Source of the DNA: Candidatus Competibacteraceae bacterium
GTDB taxonomy: Bacteria > Pseudomonadota > Gammaproteobacteria > Competibacterales > Competibacteraceae
Assembly (NCBI GenBank): GCA_003989065.1
Contig: RXIW01000016.1
Span: forward strand, 1-53,198
DNA: 53,198 nt
Direction: 5' to 3'
The translations under genes and the position numbers were made by a program. Under the pieces are notes generated by a model. It was given only the letters and a program-made list of their open reading frames with translations, had not been told where the DNA came from and ran no database searches. The number at the start of each line of letters is the position of its first letter. Position 1 is the stretch's first letter. Positions 15,654-25,000 of the stretch are shown piece after piece.

Positions 15654-16718
15654 ATGAAAATCATCAGCGATTGGTTTCGGCGGTTTTTCGACGATCCGCA
15701 GGCGGTCATTTTGACCGTGGTCTTGGTGCTGGGCACCAGCGTGGTTCTGGTTATGGGGCGGGATTTGGCGCCGGTGCTGGCTAGCATCGTGATCGCGTAC
15801 CTGCTGGAGGGAGTCGTGCAGTTCCTGCATCGCTGGATGCGGTTGCCACGGTCGCTGGCGGTCGTGGTGGTGTTCCTACTGTTTCTGGCGTTCGTGCTGT
15901 TCGTGTTGCTGGGGCTGCTGCCGATGGCCTCGCGCCAGTTGACGCAGCTGGTGCAGCAGCTGCCGAGCATGATCGTCAAGGGCCAGAACCTGCTGCTCAG
16001 CCTGCCGGCCCTGTATCCGGAGTTCATCAACGAGCCCCAGGTGTTGGGGGTGCTCGACGCCATCAAGTCCGAGATGGCCAATTGGGGCCAGAATGTGTTG
16101 TCCTGGTCGCTGGCGGCTGGCATGGGCGTCATCACCATCACGATCTATCTGGTGCTGGTGCCGCTGCTGGTGTTCTTCTTCCTCAAGGACAAGGATTTGA
16201 TCCTGGATTGGCTGCATGGTTTCCTGCCGCAAGACCATACCCTAGCGCAGCAGGTCTGGCGTGAGGTAGACCGGCAGATGGGCAATTACGTGCGTGGTAA
16301 ATTCCTGGAAATCCTGGTGGTCTGGATCGCCACTTTCGTGGCCTTCTTCTGGATGGATCTGCAGTTCGCCATGCTGTTGGCCTTAATGGTAGGGCTGTCG
16401 GTCATCGTGCCCTATATCGGTGCGGTGGTGGTGACGGTGCCGGTGGCGCTGGTGGCCTTCTTCCAGTGGGGCTGGAGTTCGGAGTTCCTGTGGCTGCTGG
16501 GCGTCTATCTGGTCGTCCAGGGACTGGATGGCAACGTGCTGGTGCCGCTGCTGTTTTCCGAAGTGGTGGACTTGCATCCGATCGCCATCATCTCGGCGGT
16601 GCTGGTGTTCGGCGGCTTGTGGGGGTTCTGGGGAGTGTTCTTCGCTATTCCGCTGGCGACGGTGGTGCAGTCGATTCTGAAAGCCTGGCCGCGGCCCGTG
16701 CAGGTCGTGATCGAGTAG
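15654..16718 (+). CDS. perM: AI-2E family transporter, PerM-like
   Basis: 354 residues with about seven to eight membrane helices. N-terminal pairs of helices (DDPQAVILTVVLVLG, RDLAPVLASIVIAYLLEG) are followed by a long soluble loop (about 90-150), then the conserved C-terminal core including FFFLKD and the GLSVIVPYIGAVVVTVPVAL block. Members export small molecules or ions (AI-2, indole, or Na+/H+ exchange in some); the substrate here is unknown. ATG 15654 is chosen because GAGG lies 5 bases upstream; an earlier ATG at 15537 would add a non-hydrophobic segment that does not fit the family. It converges on the phoH-like gene. Confidence 0.88.
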   Translation: MKIISDWFRRFFDDPQAVILTVVLVLGTSVVLVMGRDLAPVLASIVIAYLLEGVVQFLHRWMRLPRSLAVVVVFLLFLAFVLFVLLGLLPMASRQLTQLVQQLPSMIVKGQNLLLSLPALYPEFINEPQVLGVLDAIKSEMANWGQNVLSWSLAAGMGVITITIYLVLVPLLVFFFLKDKDLILDWLHGFLPQDHTLAQQVWREVDRQMGNYVRGKFLEILVVWIATFVAFFWMDLQFAMLLALMVGLSVIVPYIGAVVVTVPVALVAFFQWGWSSEFLWLLGVYLVVQGLDGNVLVPLLFSEVVDLHPIAIISAVLVFGGLWGFWGVFFAIPLATVVQSILKAWPRPVQVVIE

Positions 16719-16731
16719 CGCTCGGGCAAAT

Positions 16732-16760
16732 GCGCGGCAGGGGTGCTGCCCGGGCCGCGC
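16732..16760. terminator. GC-rich hairpin between convergent perM and phoH
   Basis: GCGCGGC (16732-16738) pairs with GCCGCGC (16754-16760); an alternative inner stem is GGCAG/CTGCC. It lies in the 49-bp gap of convergent genes. No T-run, so it is a weak or bidirectional terminator candidate. Confidence 0.35.
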
Positions 16761-16767
16761 TTCGTCG

Positions 16768-18225
16768 TCACAGGCGATCGGAGGCGAATTCGGCCAGTCG
16801 CGAGCGCTCGCCGCGCCGTAGGGTCACATGCCCGCCATGGGGCCAGTCCTTGAAGCGGTCCACTACATAGGTCAGCCCGGAGGTGGTCTCCGACAGGTAG
16901 GGTGTGTCGATCTGGGCGATGTTGCCCAGGCACACCACCTTGGTGCCGGGACCGGCGCGGGTGATCAGGGTCTTCATCTGTTTGGAGGTCAGGTTCTGCG
17001 CCTCGTCGATGATCAGGAACTTGCTCTGAAAGGTGCGGCCGCGCATGAAGTTGAGCGAGCGGATCTTGATCTTGTTGCTCAAGAGATCGGCAGTCGCCGC
17101 GCGGCCCCATTCGCCGCCTTCCTGTGGGGCGAGTAGCACTTCCAGATTGTCCATCAACGCCCCCATCCACGGCGTCATCTTTTCCTCTTCGGTGCCGGGC
17201 AGGAAACCGATATCCTCGCCGACCGGCACGGTCACCCGGGTCATGATGATTTCCCGATAGCGCTTGACGTCCAGGGTCTGGGCCAGACCGGTGGCAAGCG
17301 CCAGCAAGGTCTTGCCGGTGCCGGCCGCGCCGAGCAGGGACACGAAATCGATGTCGGGGTCCAGCAGCAGGTTGAGCGCGAAATTTTGTTCGCGGTTGCG
17401 GGCGGTGATGCCCCAGACCCCATGGTTGGCCATGGAATGATCCTTGAGGATTTCGATGACCGCTTCCGCACCATCGATCTGGCGGACGATGAAAGCCGGC
17501 CCGTCGTTGGGCTGGAACAGGCCCTGATTCGGAAACCAGTGGCCGACATCCGGACCCTGGATCCGATAGAAGGTCCGGCCGTTCTCCTTCCAGGAATCCA
17601 GTTCTTTACCGTGGCTGTCCCAGAAGTCGGCAGGCAGGTCGCGGGCGCCGCTGTAGAGCAGATCGACATCTTCCAGCGCCTGGTCGTTGTAGTAGTCCTC
17701 CGCGTGGATGCCCAGGATGGCGGCCTTGATCCGTAGATTGATGTCCTTGGACACCAGGGTCACCTGACAACGGGGGTAGTCCTGCTGCAGGGTCATGGCC
17801 ATGCCGAGAATATCGTTGTCCGGAGTATTGCCGGGCAGGCTGGCCGGTGGGCTCAGGCGGGTTGGACGGGTCTGGAAGAACAGGCGTCCACTGGCGGTTG
17901 GTGCGCCCCGTGGTCCAGGCAGACTCGGCAAGGGCAGTCCTTGATCGATTTGATCCTTGCTGGTGCCGGCGATCAGTTCGTCGAGAAAACGGCTGACCTG
18001 ACGAACGTTGCGGGCCACTTCGGACACGCCCTTCTTGGCGTGGTCCAACTCCTCCAGCACCATCATCGGCAGATGGATGTCGTGTTCCTGGAAACGGAAC
18101 AACGCGGTCGGGTCGTGCATGAGCACGTTGGTGTCCAGCACGAAAAGTCGGTGATCGGTCAGGCTGATGGCAGGGACGGTGGTGACGCTGGCGGACTGGG
18201 ACGGGGAGATGGGGTTGGCTGTCAT
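16768..18225 (-). CDS. PhoH family ATPase with N-terminal PIN domain
   Basis: 485 residues in the PIN-PhoH (PhoH2/YlaK) arrangement. The PIN nuclease domain occupies about 24-190, with acidic residues in VLDTNVLMHD, LEELD and the DNDILGMA region. The PhoH ATPase occupies about 245-485, with Walker A GAAGTGKTLLALATGL and Walker B FLIIDEAQNLT. Homologous fusions act as ATP-dependent RNA helicases coupled to ribonuclease activity in the cytoplasm. It is a single gene on its strand, separated from bcp by about 130 bp. Family certain; physiological target RNA unknown. Confidence 0.93.
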   Translation of the reverse strand: MTANPISPSQSASVTTVPAISLTDHRLFVLDTNVLMHDPTALFRFQEHDIHLPMMVLEELDHAKKGVSEVARNVRQVSRFLDELIAGTSKDQIDQGLPLPSLPGPRGAPTASGRLFFQTRPTRLSPPASLPGNTPDNDILGMAMTLQQDYPRCQVTLVSKDINLRIKAAILGIHAEDYYNDQALEDVDLLYSGARDLPADFWDSHGKELDSWKENGRTFYRIQGPDVGHWFPNQGLFQPNDGPAFIVRQIDGAEAVIEILKDHSMANHGVWGITARNREQNFALNLLLDPDIDFVSLLGAAGTGKTLLALATGLAQTLDVKRYREIIMTRVTVPVGEDIGFLPGTEEEKMTPWMGALMDNLEVLLAPQEGGEWGRAATADLLSNKIKIRSLNFMRGRTFQSKFLIIDEAQNLTSKQMKTLITRAGPGTKVVCLGNIAQIDTPYLSETTSGLTYVVDRFKDWPHGGHVTLRRGERSRLAEFASDRL

Positions 18226-18355
18226 GGATGAAGGCGCGATTGCGCTCTGTATGATGAATGATACGTAAAAGTGTAGCCGGGTGCGGCGGACCTGCTGGAG
18301 AAGAGCGGACGCTGGGTTCCCGGCAGCCGTGGGCGTTGCGGGACGAATGCTGGCC

Positions 18356-18823
18356 TCAGCTCAGCGCTTCGACCGCGGCCAAGACCTGAGCGGCGTGGCC
18401 GTCGACCTTGACCTTGCGCCATTCCTGGCGCAGGACGCCTTCAGCGTCGATCAGGAAGGTGCTGCGTTCCACGCCCAGCGCTTCTTTGCCGTAATTCTTT
18501 TTCAGTTTGATGACATTGAACAGCCGACACAGGGTTTCGTCGGTATCGGCCAGCAGCGGGAAGGGGAAAGCGTGTTTGGCGCGGAAATTCTCGTGGCTGC
18601 GCACGCTGTCGCGCGAGACGCCGAGGATCACCGTGTTCAGCGCCGAGAAGCGGTCGTACAGATCGCGGAATTGTTGGCCTTCGGTGGTGCAGCCGGAGGT
18701 GTTGTCCTTGGGATAGAAATACAGCGCCACCCGCTTGCCGCGCAGTTCCGACAGGCTGATGCGGCGCTCTCCGGTGGCGGCGGCGCTGAACTCGGGAACG
18801 ATCTGCCCTACGCTCACGCTCAT
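18356..18823 (-). CDS. bcp: Bcp-type thiol peroxidase (peroxiredoxin)
   Basis: 155 residues of the AhpC/TSA fold, reducing hydrogen peroxide and organic peroxides in the cytoplasm with thioredoxin as donor. The peroxidatic cysteine is in YPKDNTSGCTTEG. The resolving cysteine five residues later in E. coli Bcp is replaced here (GCTTEGQQF), leaving only one other cysteine, in DETLCRLF. It may thus be a 1-Cys or atypical 2-Cys enzyme. It is downstream of gcvR by 6 bp, the same gcvR-bcp pair as in E. coli. A thioredoxin reductase gene lies at 44.5 kb. Confidence 0.95.
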   Translation of the reverse strand: MSVSVGQIVPEFSAAATGERRISLSELRGKRVALYFYPKDNTSGCTTEGQQFRDLYDRFSALNTVILGVSRDSVRSHENFRAKHAFPFPLLADTDETLCRLFNVIKLKKNYGKEALGVERSTFLIDAEGVLRQEWRKVKVDGHAAQVLAAVEALS

Positions 18824-18829
18824 GACGGC

Positions 18830-19360
18830 TTACCCCTTGATCGGCTCCAGAACCGCGTCCAGGTTCAGTTCGTCGCAGAAATCCAGGAATTCTTCCCGCA
18901 GCATGGCGATGTGCATGCCGGCCGGAATGCCGATCGCCAGGTTGACCGAGAACATCGGCGTACCGGTGTGCGGGGCGCTGTAGCTGCGGGTCACCATGTC
19001 TTCGATGTTGATCGAGCGGCTGGCGAAGAAACTGGCCAGATGATGGACGATTCCCGGCTGGCTGACCGCTACCACCTCCACCGCATAGGGCAGCACATCG
19101 CCTACCGGCACGCGGCCCTCGGTGCGTTTGGCGGTGATGATCATGCCCAGCGCCTGCTCCAGCCGCTTGAACTGCATTTCCAGCTTGGTCAGGGTGTTCC
19201 AGTTGCCCTGCACCAGCAATAGGATGGCAAACTCGCCGCCCAGCACGGTCATGCGACTGTCCACGATGCTGCAATCGCAATCGAGGATTACGCGGGACAG
19301 TTCGTTGACCAGACCGGGCCGGTCTTCGCCCAGGGCGGAAATGACCAGGTAGTTTTTCAC
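18830..19360 (-). CDS. gcvR: Glycine cleavage system transcriptional repressor GcvR-like
   Basis: 176 residues with two ACT domains: about 3-75 (YLVISALGEDRPGLVNELSRVI) and about 90-170 (VEVVAVSQPGIVHHLASFFASRSINIED). In E. coli GcvR binds glycine and the activator GcvA to control the gcv operon; it does not bind DNA by itself. Length and the linkage gcvR-bcp, divergent from dapA-bamC, match the enteric arrangement. In many gammaproteobacteria the role is only assumed from sequence, and a broader amino-acid-sensing function is possible. Confidence 0.9.
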   Translation of the reverse strand: MKNYLVISALGEDRPGLVNELSRVILDCDCSIVDSRMTVLGGEFAILLLVQGNWNTLTKLEMQFKRLEQALGMIITAKRTEGRVPVGDVLPYAVEVVAVSQPGIVHHLASFFASRSINIEDMVTRSYSAPHTGTPMFSVNLAIGIPAGMHIAMLREEFLDFCDELNLDAVLEPIKG

Positions 19361-19526
19361 AGACAGGGTTTCCTAGAGGCCAGAGATACGAGTATGACGA
19401 TGCTGCAGTGTACAAGCATCCAACGAGGGTGGAAACTGCTCCAGCGTCTTGAGCGAGTTCGACGCTTGTCAAGCCCGCTCGGTATCCGTACCATGCGGCG
19501 ACTGTGGGTAAATCAGGAGTAAAATC

Positions 19527-20399
19527 ATGTTTCGTGGCAGCATGGTGGCCCTCGTCACGCCAATGCGGGCGGATGGCTCACTGGATTTCGAAGCGCTGGC
19601 GCGGTTGGTGGAATTTCATGTCGAGAACGGCACCGACGCGATCATTGCAGTCGGCACCACCGGCGAGTCGGCGACGCTGGATTTCGAAGAACACATCACG
19701 GTGGTGCGCAAGATAGTCGAATTGGCGCGCGGTCGGACGCCGGTCATCGCCGGCACCGGGGCCAACTCCACCACGGAGGCGTTGCATCTGACCCAGCGCG
19801 CGATGGAGGTCGGCGCCGACGCCTGCCTGTTGGTCACTCCCTACTACAACAAGCCCACCCAGGAAGGACTGTATCGCCACTACAAGCTGATTGCCGACAG
19901 CGTGGCGATTCCGCAGATCCTGTACAACGTGCCCGGCCGCACCGCCTGCGATCTGAAGCCGGAAACGGTCGAACGGCTGGCCGACGTCCCCAATATCATC
20001 GGCATCAAGGAGGCCAGTACGCTCGAACGGATTCATGAGCTGCGGCGGCGCTGTGGCGACCGCCTGGACGTTTACAGCGGCGACGACGGCATTGCCGCCG
20101 AAGCGATGCTCGGTGGGGCCAAGGGCGTGATTTCGGTGACGGCCAATGTGGCGCCACGCGCCATGCACGACATGAGCGTTGCCGCCCTGGCGGGCGACCA
20201 CGCCCAGGCCGAGGCCATCGATGGCCGACTGGCCGAATTGCACAAAGTATTGTTCCTCGAATCCAACCCGATTCCCGTAAAGTGGGCGGTTGGCCAGCTT
20301 GGCCTTATTCCGCCGGGGATTCGCTTGCCGCTGGTGCCCCTGTCGGAATCGTTCCAGCCGGCGGTACGGGCTGCGATGCAACAAGCCGGAGTGATCTGA
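19527..20399 (+). CDS. dapA: 4-hydroxy-tetrahydrodipicolinate synthase
   Basis: 290 residues. Condenses pyruvate with aspartate semialdehyde in the first committed step of lysine and diaminopimelate synthesis. The TIM-barrel signatures are clear: GTTGESATLDFEEH near residue 44, VTPYYNKPTQEGLY with the catalytic Tyr near 133, and IIGIKEAS with the Schiff-base Lys near 161. The ATG has GGAG with good spacing. bamC follows 7 bp after its stop, so the two form one operon; this pairing is conserved in gammaproteobacteria. Confidence 0.98.
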   Translation: MFRGSMVALVTPMRADGSLDFEALARLVEFHVENGTDAIIAVGTTGESATLDFEEHITVVRKIVELARGRTPVIAGTGANSTTEALHLTQRAMEVGADACLLVTPYYNKPTQEGLYRHYKLIADSVAIPQILYNVPGRTACDLKPETVERLADVPNIIGIKEASTLERIHELRRRCGDRLDVYSGDDGIAAEAMLGGAKGVISVTANVAPRAMHDMSVAALAGDHAQAEAIDGRLAELHKVLFLESNPIPVKWAVGQLGLIPPGIRLPLVPLSESFQPAVRAAMQQAGVI

Positions 20400-20406
20400 T
20401 AAAGCC

Positions 20407-21591
20407 ATGACGACGCGGTTTTCGCTTTCCACAAGGTGCGCGACGGCCGTGTCCGTCGCGGTATTGACGGCCCTGTCCGGTTGTTCCAAGAGCTTCGATA
20501 CTCTGCTGCCGGATCGGCGGCCGGATTACAAGCAAAGCACTCAGACCCAACGGCTGGAGATTCCCCCCGATCTCACGTCGTCCACCATCGACGATACCCT
20601 GGTGGTGCCGGAGATCAATCCGAACGGCTCGGCCAGTCTGAACGACTACTCCAAGGAACGCGGCGGTCCCCAGACGCAGGCCAGGAAGTCCGAGGCGGTG
20701 TTGCCGCCGCAGCCCGGCATCACTCTGCAGCAGGACGGCAACCAACGTTGGCTGGTGGTCGCAGCGCCGGCCGATCAGGTCTGGCCCAAGACGCGGGACT
20801 TCTGGCTGAGCACCGGTTTCGCACTGAAGCGGGACGATCCGACCATCGGCATCATGGAGACCGACTGGGTGGAAAACCGCGCCGATATCCCTGAAGACGC
20901 TTTGCGGGGCTTGTTGAAGAAATACCTGGACATCCTCTATTCGGCGCCCACCCGCGACAAATTCCGGACCCGGCTGGAACGCAGCGCCGATGGCAACAGT
21001 ACGGAAATCTACGTGACCCATTACGGGGTCGAGGAAGTCGCGGTGGGCGGCACGACCGCCAGCTCCAGCAACGCCTATATCTGGCAGCGGCGGCCTGCCA
21101 ACCCCGAGCTGGAAGCCGAGATGCTGAATCGGTTGACGGTTTATCTGGGCGCGTCGGAAAAGCGCGCCGAGGCGCAGCAGGCCAAGGCTGTCGCCGCGCC
21201 GACCGGACCGCGCGTCACGTTGACGCAGCAGGGAGGCGAAAGCCGCCTGCTGGTCAACGAGGACTATTCCCGCGCTTGGCGTCTGGTGGGCCTGGCGCTG
21301 GACGGCAGCAATTACGCGGTCGAGGAACAAAATCGCAGCCAGGGTCTGTACGTGGTCGAGTACCGCGATCCCGAGCTGGAAAATCAGAAATCCAGCGACC
21401 AGGGCTGGCTATCCAAGCTGGCCTTCTGGCGCGGCAAGTCGGACGCGCCCCCGCCGGGGACCCGCTATCGGGTGCGGCTGGCAGGTCAGGGTCAACAGAC
21501 GGCGGTGGTGGTTCGCAATGCCAACGACCAGCCCGACGACTCGGCCGGGGCCCGTCAAGTGCTGGAAGTCCTGCAACAGACTCTCAAGTGA
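20407..21591 (+). CDS. bamC: Outer membrane assembly lipoprotein BamC
   Basis: 394 residues. A lipoprotein signal ends in LSGC near residue 26, so the protein is lipid-anchored to the outer membrane. It is a component of the BAM complex that folds beta-barrel proteins. The N-terminal unstructured region (DYKQSTQTQRLEIPPDLT) matches the BamD-binding segment of BamC, followed by two helix-grip domains (about 95-215 and 255-390; each contains a W-x-L-V block). Its position directly after dapA is the standard one (formerly nlpB). Confidence 0.93.
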   Translation: MTTRFSLSTRCATAVSVAVLTALSGCSKSFDTLLPDRRPDYKQSTQTQRLEIPPDLTSSTIDDTLVVPEINPNGSASLNDYSKERGGPQTQARKSEAVLPPQPGITLQQDGNQRWLVVAAPADQVWPKTRDFWLSTGFALKRDDPTIGIMETDWVENRADIPEDALRGLLKKYLDILYSAPTRDKFRTRLERSADGNSTEIYVTHYGVEEVAVGGTTASSSNAYIWQRRPANPELEAEMLNRLTVYLGASEKRAEAQQAKAVAAPTGPRVTLTQQGGESRLLVNEDYSRAWRLVGLALDGSNYAVEEQNRSQGLYVVEYRDPELENQKSSDQGWLSKLAFWRGKSDAPPPGTRYRVRLAGQGQQTAVVVRNANDQPDDSAGARQVLEVLQQTLK

Positions 21592-21667
21592 CGGTCTGAT
21601 CCGGACCGGACGCGTCATTCCCGACGGCCCGGTCCGGATTTCCTCCCGCAGCTGACGGCATCCTTGC

Positions 21668-23473
21668 ATGAGCACTCGCATTCGGCGCTTGCCGCCGCAA
21701 CTGATCAGCCAGATCGCCGCTGGCGAGGTGATCGAACGCCCGGCTTCGGTGGTCAAGGAGCTGCTGGAAAACAGCCTGGACGCCGGCGCGACCCGCATTA
21801 CGGTCGAGGTGGAGCAGGGCGGCGTCCGCCTGATTCGAGTCCGCGACAACGGTTCCGGCATCGATCCCGACGATTTGGCGCTGGCGTTGGCTCGCCACGC
21901 CACCAGCAAGATCGCCAGTTTCGACGATCTTCAGCATGTCGCCAGCCTGGGCTTTCGCGGCGAAGCCTTGCCCAGCATGGCCTCGGTCTCGCGCTTGACC
22001 CTGACCTCGCGGATGGCAGGCCAGGAGAGCGGCTGGCGGGTCGAGGGGGATGGCGGCGATAGCGTCGCTGCTCCCGCTCCCGCCTCGCATCCGCCGGGCA
22101 CGACGGTCGAGGCCCGCGATCTGTTCTTCAACGTGCCCGCGCGGCGCAAGTTCCTGCGCAGCGAACGCACCGAGTTCGGCCATATCGAAGAGACCATCCG
22201 GCGCTTGGCGCTGGATCGATTCGAGGTGGGTTTCGGCCTGTGGCACAACCAGCGGTCGGTGCTGGATCTGAAGCCGGAAGTCGCCCAGGAAGGCTGGACG
22301 CGGCGGGTGGCCCTGTTGTGCGGTCAGGAATTCGCGGCCGCCAGCCTGTTCGTCGACCGTCGGGAAGGCGGGCTGCGGCTGTGGGGCTGGCTGGGCTTAC
22401 CGACGGTGTCCCGCGCGCAGCCGGATCTGCAATACTTTTCCGTCAATGGCCGGCCGGTGCGCGACCGGCTGATGGCGCATGCCCTGCGCCAGTCCTACCA
22501 GGACGTGCTGTATCGGGACCGCTATCCGGCGGCCGTGCTGTATCTGGAGCTCGATCCCACCGGCCTGGATGTCAACGCTCATCCCGCCAAGCACGAGATC
22601 CGGTTTCGGGATTCGGCTCCGGTCCATGATTTTGTCCAGCGAACCGTACGCGCAGCGTTGGCCGATACCCGGCCCGGCGCTGCGCCGCCGCCTGCGCCGC
22701 CGGCCCGCGAGCGTGCGTGGATCGGCAGCGGAGCTGGCGGCAGCCCCAGCTCGGCAGGTCGTTTCGGCTCCAGTCAGCCGGGGTTGCCCCTGACGGTGCA
22801 GGAGCGGCTGGCGGTTTACGGCCAGCTGCATCCGACCGATCCGACCCCGGACTCGACAGCGCCGGAGCGTGTGCCCCAGACCGAGACCGCGCCGCCGCTG
22901 GGCTATGCGCTCGGCCAGTTGCACGGTGCCTACGTATTGGCGGAGAACGCGGCCGGATTGGTGGTGGTGGATGCCCATGCCGCCCACGAGCGAGTGCTGT
23001 ACGAGCGGCTGAAGGCGGCTTTGGCGGAAGGTCGGCTGCAAACCCAGTCCTTGCTGGCACCGATTGCCCTCGCTGTCAGCCCGCGTGAGCGTCAGTTGTT
23101 GGAGGCGCATGGCGAACTGTTGGCGCGAACCGGGTTGGAGATCGATGCCCTGGGGCCGGAGACCGTTGCGATCCGGCAGATTCCGGCGCTGTTGGTCGGT
23201 GCGGATATCGCCGGACTGGTGCGCGACATCGTGGCCGATCTGGCGGTGCACGATGCCAGCGACCGCGCCGAGACGGCTATTTTGGCCCTGTTGTCCAGTT
23301 TGGCCTGCCATGGGGCGGTGCGCGCCAACCGACCGCTGAATCTGGTGGAGATGAACGCCTTGTTGCGCGACATGGAGCGTACCGAGCGCGCCAGCCAGTG
23401 CAATCACGGTCGGCCGACCTGGACGCAACTGAGCCTGGATGAACTGGATCGGCTGTTTCGGCGCGGCCGGTGA
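21668..23473 (+). CDS. mutL: DNA mismatch repair protein MutL
   Basis: 601 residues. An N-terminal GHKL ATPase carries ELLENSLDAG, DNGSGI and FRGEALPSM; a Pro/Ala-rich linker (about 335-410) leads to the C-terminal dimerisation domain. That domain has D-A-HAAHE-x4-E, close to the DQHA-x2-E-x4-E endonuclease motif, plus LACHGAVRA and C-N-HGRP blocks. This suggests the nicking-type MutL used by bacteria without MutH rather than the enteric type. It couples MutS mismatch recognition to strand removal. First gene of the mutL-miaA-hfq-hflX-hflKC series, with miaA starting 13 bp later. Confidence 0.97.
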   Translation: MSTRIRRLPPQLISQIAAGEVIERPASVVKELLENSLDAGATRITVEVEQGGVRLIRVRDNGSGIDPDDLALALARHATSKIASFDDLQHVASLGFRGEALPSMASVSRLTLTSRMAGQESGWRVEGDGGDSVAAPAPASHPPGTTVEARDLFFNVPARRKFLRSERTEFGHIEETIRRLALDRFEVGFGLWHNQRSVLDLKPEVAQEGWTRRVALLCGQEFAAASLFVDRREGGLRLWGWLGLPTVSRAQPDLQYFSVNGRPVRDRLMAHALRQSYQDVLYRDRYPAAVLYLELDPTGLDVNAHPAKHEIRFRDSAPVHDFVQRTVRAALADTRPGAAPPPAPPARERAWIGSGAGGSPSSAGRFGSSQPGLPLTVQERLAVYGQLHPTDPTPDSTAPERVPQTETAPPLGYALGQLHGAYVLAENAAGLVVVDAHAAHERVLYERLKAALAEGRLQTQSLLAPIALAVSPRERQLLEAHGELLARTGLEIDALGPETVAIRQIPALLVGADIAGLVRDIVADLAVHDASDRAETAILALLSSLACHGAVRANRPLNLVEMNALLRDMERTERASQCNHGRPTWTQLSLDELDRLFRRGR

Positions 23474-23486
23474 AGACGCGATCGCG

Positions 23487-24449
23487 ATGCCTGTCGCCGA
23501 TACCCGCCCGCCGGTGCTGTTTCTGATGGGGCCGACCGCGTCCGGCAAGACGGCCCTGGCGGTCGAACTGGTGCAGCGGTTTCCGTTCGCGATCGTCAGC
23601 GTGGATTCGGCCCTGGTCTATCGGCAGATGGACATCGGCGCCGCCAAGCCCGATCGGGAAACCCAACGCATCGCCCCGCACCGACTGATCGACATCCTTG
23701 ATCCGGCCGAAAGCTATTCGGCCGGCCAGTTTCGCAACGACGCCCTGCGCGAGATCGCCGCCATTCACGCCGAAGGGCGCATTCCGTTGCTGGTCGGTGG
23801 GACTCTGCTGTATTTTCGGGCACTGGAGCGGGGGTTGGCGGATTTGCCTTCCGCAAATCCGGTCATTCGCGCCCGGCTGGCGGACGAGCAGGCCGAGCAC
23901 GGCAACGCAGCGCTGCATGCCCGGTTGGCGCGGCTCGATCCGATGGCAGCAGCGCGTATCCACCCCCAGGATTGGCAACGCATCCAGCGGGCGTTGGAGG
24001 TGTACGAACTCACCGGGCGCACCTTGACGGAACTTTGCGCCGGTTCGGGCAACGAATCCTTGCCGTTCCGGATCGTCAAGTGGATCGTGACGCCGAGCGA
24101 ACGCGCCGTCTTGCATGAGCGCATCGCGCGCCGGTTCGACGATATGTTGGCGCAGGGGTTGGTCGCCGAGGTGGAGCAACTGCGCGCGCGGGGCGATCTC
24201 GATTTGAACAAACCCTCGATGCGTGCGGTCGGTTATCGGCAGGTGTGGATGTATCTGGATGGCGCATGCAACTACGCAACCATGCGCGAGTGGGGCATCG
24301 CGGCCACCCGTCAGTTCGCCAAGCGGCAATTGACCTGGTTGCGGGCCGAACCGGATGCCTCCTGGCTGGATGGGCGCGACCGTCCACGGATCGAACGGCT
24401 GATCGCCGCATTGCGTGACGAACGGTTTTTTCCGAACATACCGGAATGA
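23487..24449 (+). CDS. miaA: tRNA dimethylallyltransferase
   Basis: 320 residues. Transfers a dimethylallyl group to N6 of A37 in tRNAs that read codons starting with U. Key motifs are the P-loop MGPTASGKTALA near residue 15, VDSALVYRQMDIGAAKP, and the later AVGYRQVW segment. ATG 23487 matches the family start; upstream in-frame codons overlap mutL. It lies between mutL and hfq, the conserved order. Confidence 0.97.
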   Translation: MPVADTRPPVLFLMGPTASGKTALAVELVQRFPFAIVSVDSALVYRQMDIGAAKPDRETQRIAPHRLIDILDPAESYSAGQFRNDALREIAAIHAEGRIPLLVGGTLLYFRALERGLADLPSANPVIRARLADEQAEHGNAALHARLARLDPMAAARIHPQDWQRIQRALEVYELTGRTLTELCAGSGNESLPFRIVKWIVTPSERAVLHERIARRFDDMLAQGLVAEVEQLRARGDLDLNKPSMRAVGYRQVWMYLDGACNYATMREWGIAATRQFAKRQLTWLRAEPDASWLDGRDRPRIERLIAALRDERFFPNIPE

Positions 24450-24652
24450 TTGTGTTAATATTATGAACGTTTTTCGGGATTGCCATCGACCAGTGAATCG
24501 TCTGGAATCGAGGCGGTCTGCGATATTCCCGCGGACAACACATCATAGGATCGTGATGAGCCGGCCGTTTTCGGAGAGTCCTGGGGGAACAGGCACGGGT
24601 TTTGCCTGATGTCAGACTGGTTTTTTTGAGAGTTTGGAATTTTTTTCTTTTT

Positions 24653-24681
24653 GAGCTTGTTCCAAGTTGACAAGCTTTTTT
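24653..24681 (+). terminator. Terminator-like hairpin in the hfq leader
   Basis: AGCTTGT (24654-24660) and ACAAGCT (24670-24676) pair around a 9-nt loop and run straight into six Ts (24676-24681). It lies 36 bases before the hfq start. It could end transcripts from miaA or act as an attenuator within the hfq 5' leader. The rest of 24450-24717 is AT-rich and probably holds an hfq promoter, but no near-consensus pair was clear. Confidence 0.5.
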
Positions 24682-24717
24682 CGTGTCTTCGGCCCATAAC
24701 AACAAGGGAGCGTCGCA

Positions 24718-24972
24718 ATGGCAAAAGGTCATTCCCTCCAGGAACCCTTCCTGAATGCGTTACGTAAGGAGCGGATTCCGGTCTCGGTCTATCTGGTCAA
24801 CGGTATCAAGTTGCAGGGGCAAATCGAATCGTTCGATCAGTTCGTGGTGCTACTCAAGAACAGCGTCAGCCAGATGATCTACAAGCATGCCATTTCCACG
24901 GTCGTGCCGGTCCGCAACGTGCGGCTGAATCTGGCGACGGATGACAGCGTTGCCGGTGGCGATCAGCTCTAA
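24718..24972 (+). CDS. hfq: RNA chaperone Hfq
   Basis: 84 residues. Hexameric Sm-like protein that pairs small RNAs with their targets. Sm1 ([40 protein letters not shown]) and Sm2 ([10 protein letters not shown]) are intact, including the YKH motif of the proximal U-binding pocket. The C-terminal tail is much shorter than the E. coli one. A good GGGAG site precedes the ATG. Conserved place between miaA and hflX. A terminator-like hairpin stands just upstream. Confidence 0.98.
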   Translation: MAKGHSLQEPFLNALRKERIPVSVYLVNGIKLQGQIESFDQFVVLLKNSVSQMIYKHAISTVVPVRNVRLNLATDDSVAGGDQL

Positions 24973-25000
24973 CGGACTGGCCCGTAATCCGGGAGGTGGT

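Noticed and set aside
16732..16760. Strong intrinsic terminator after perM
   Set aside because: The stem is good but no T-run follows on either strand, so it is listed only as a weak hairpin.
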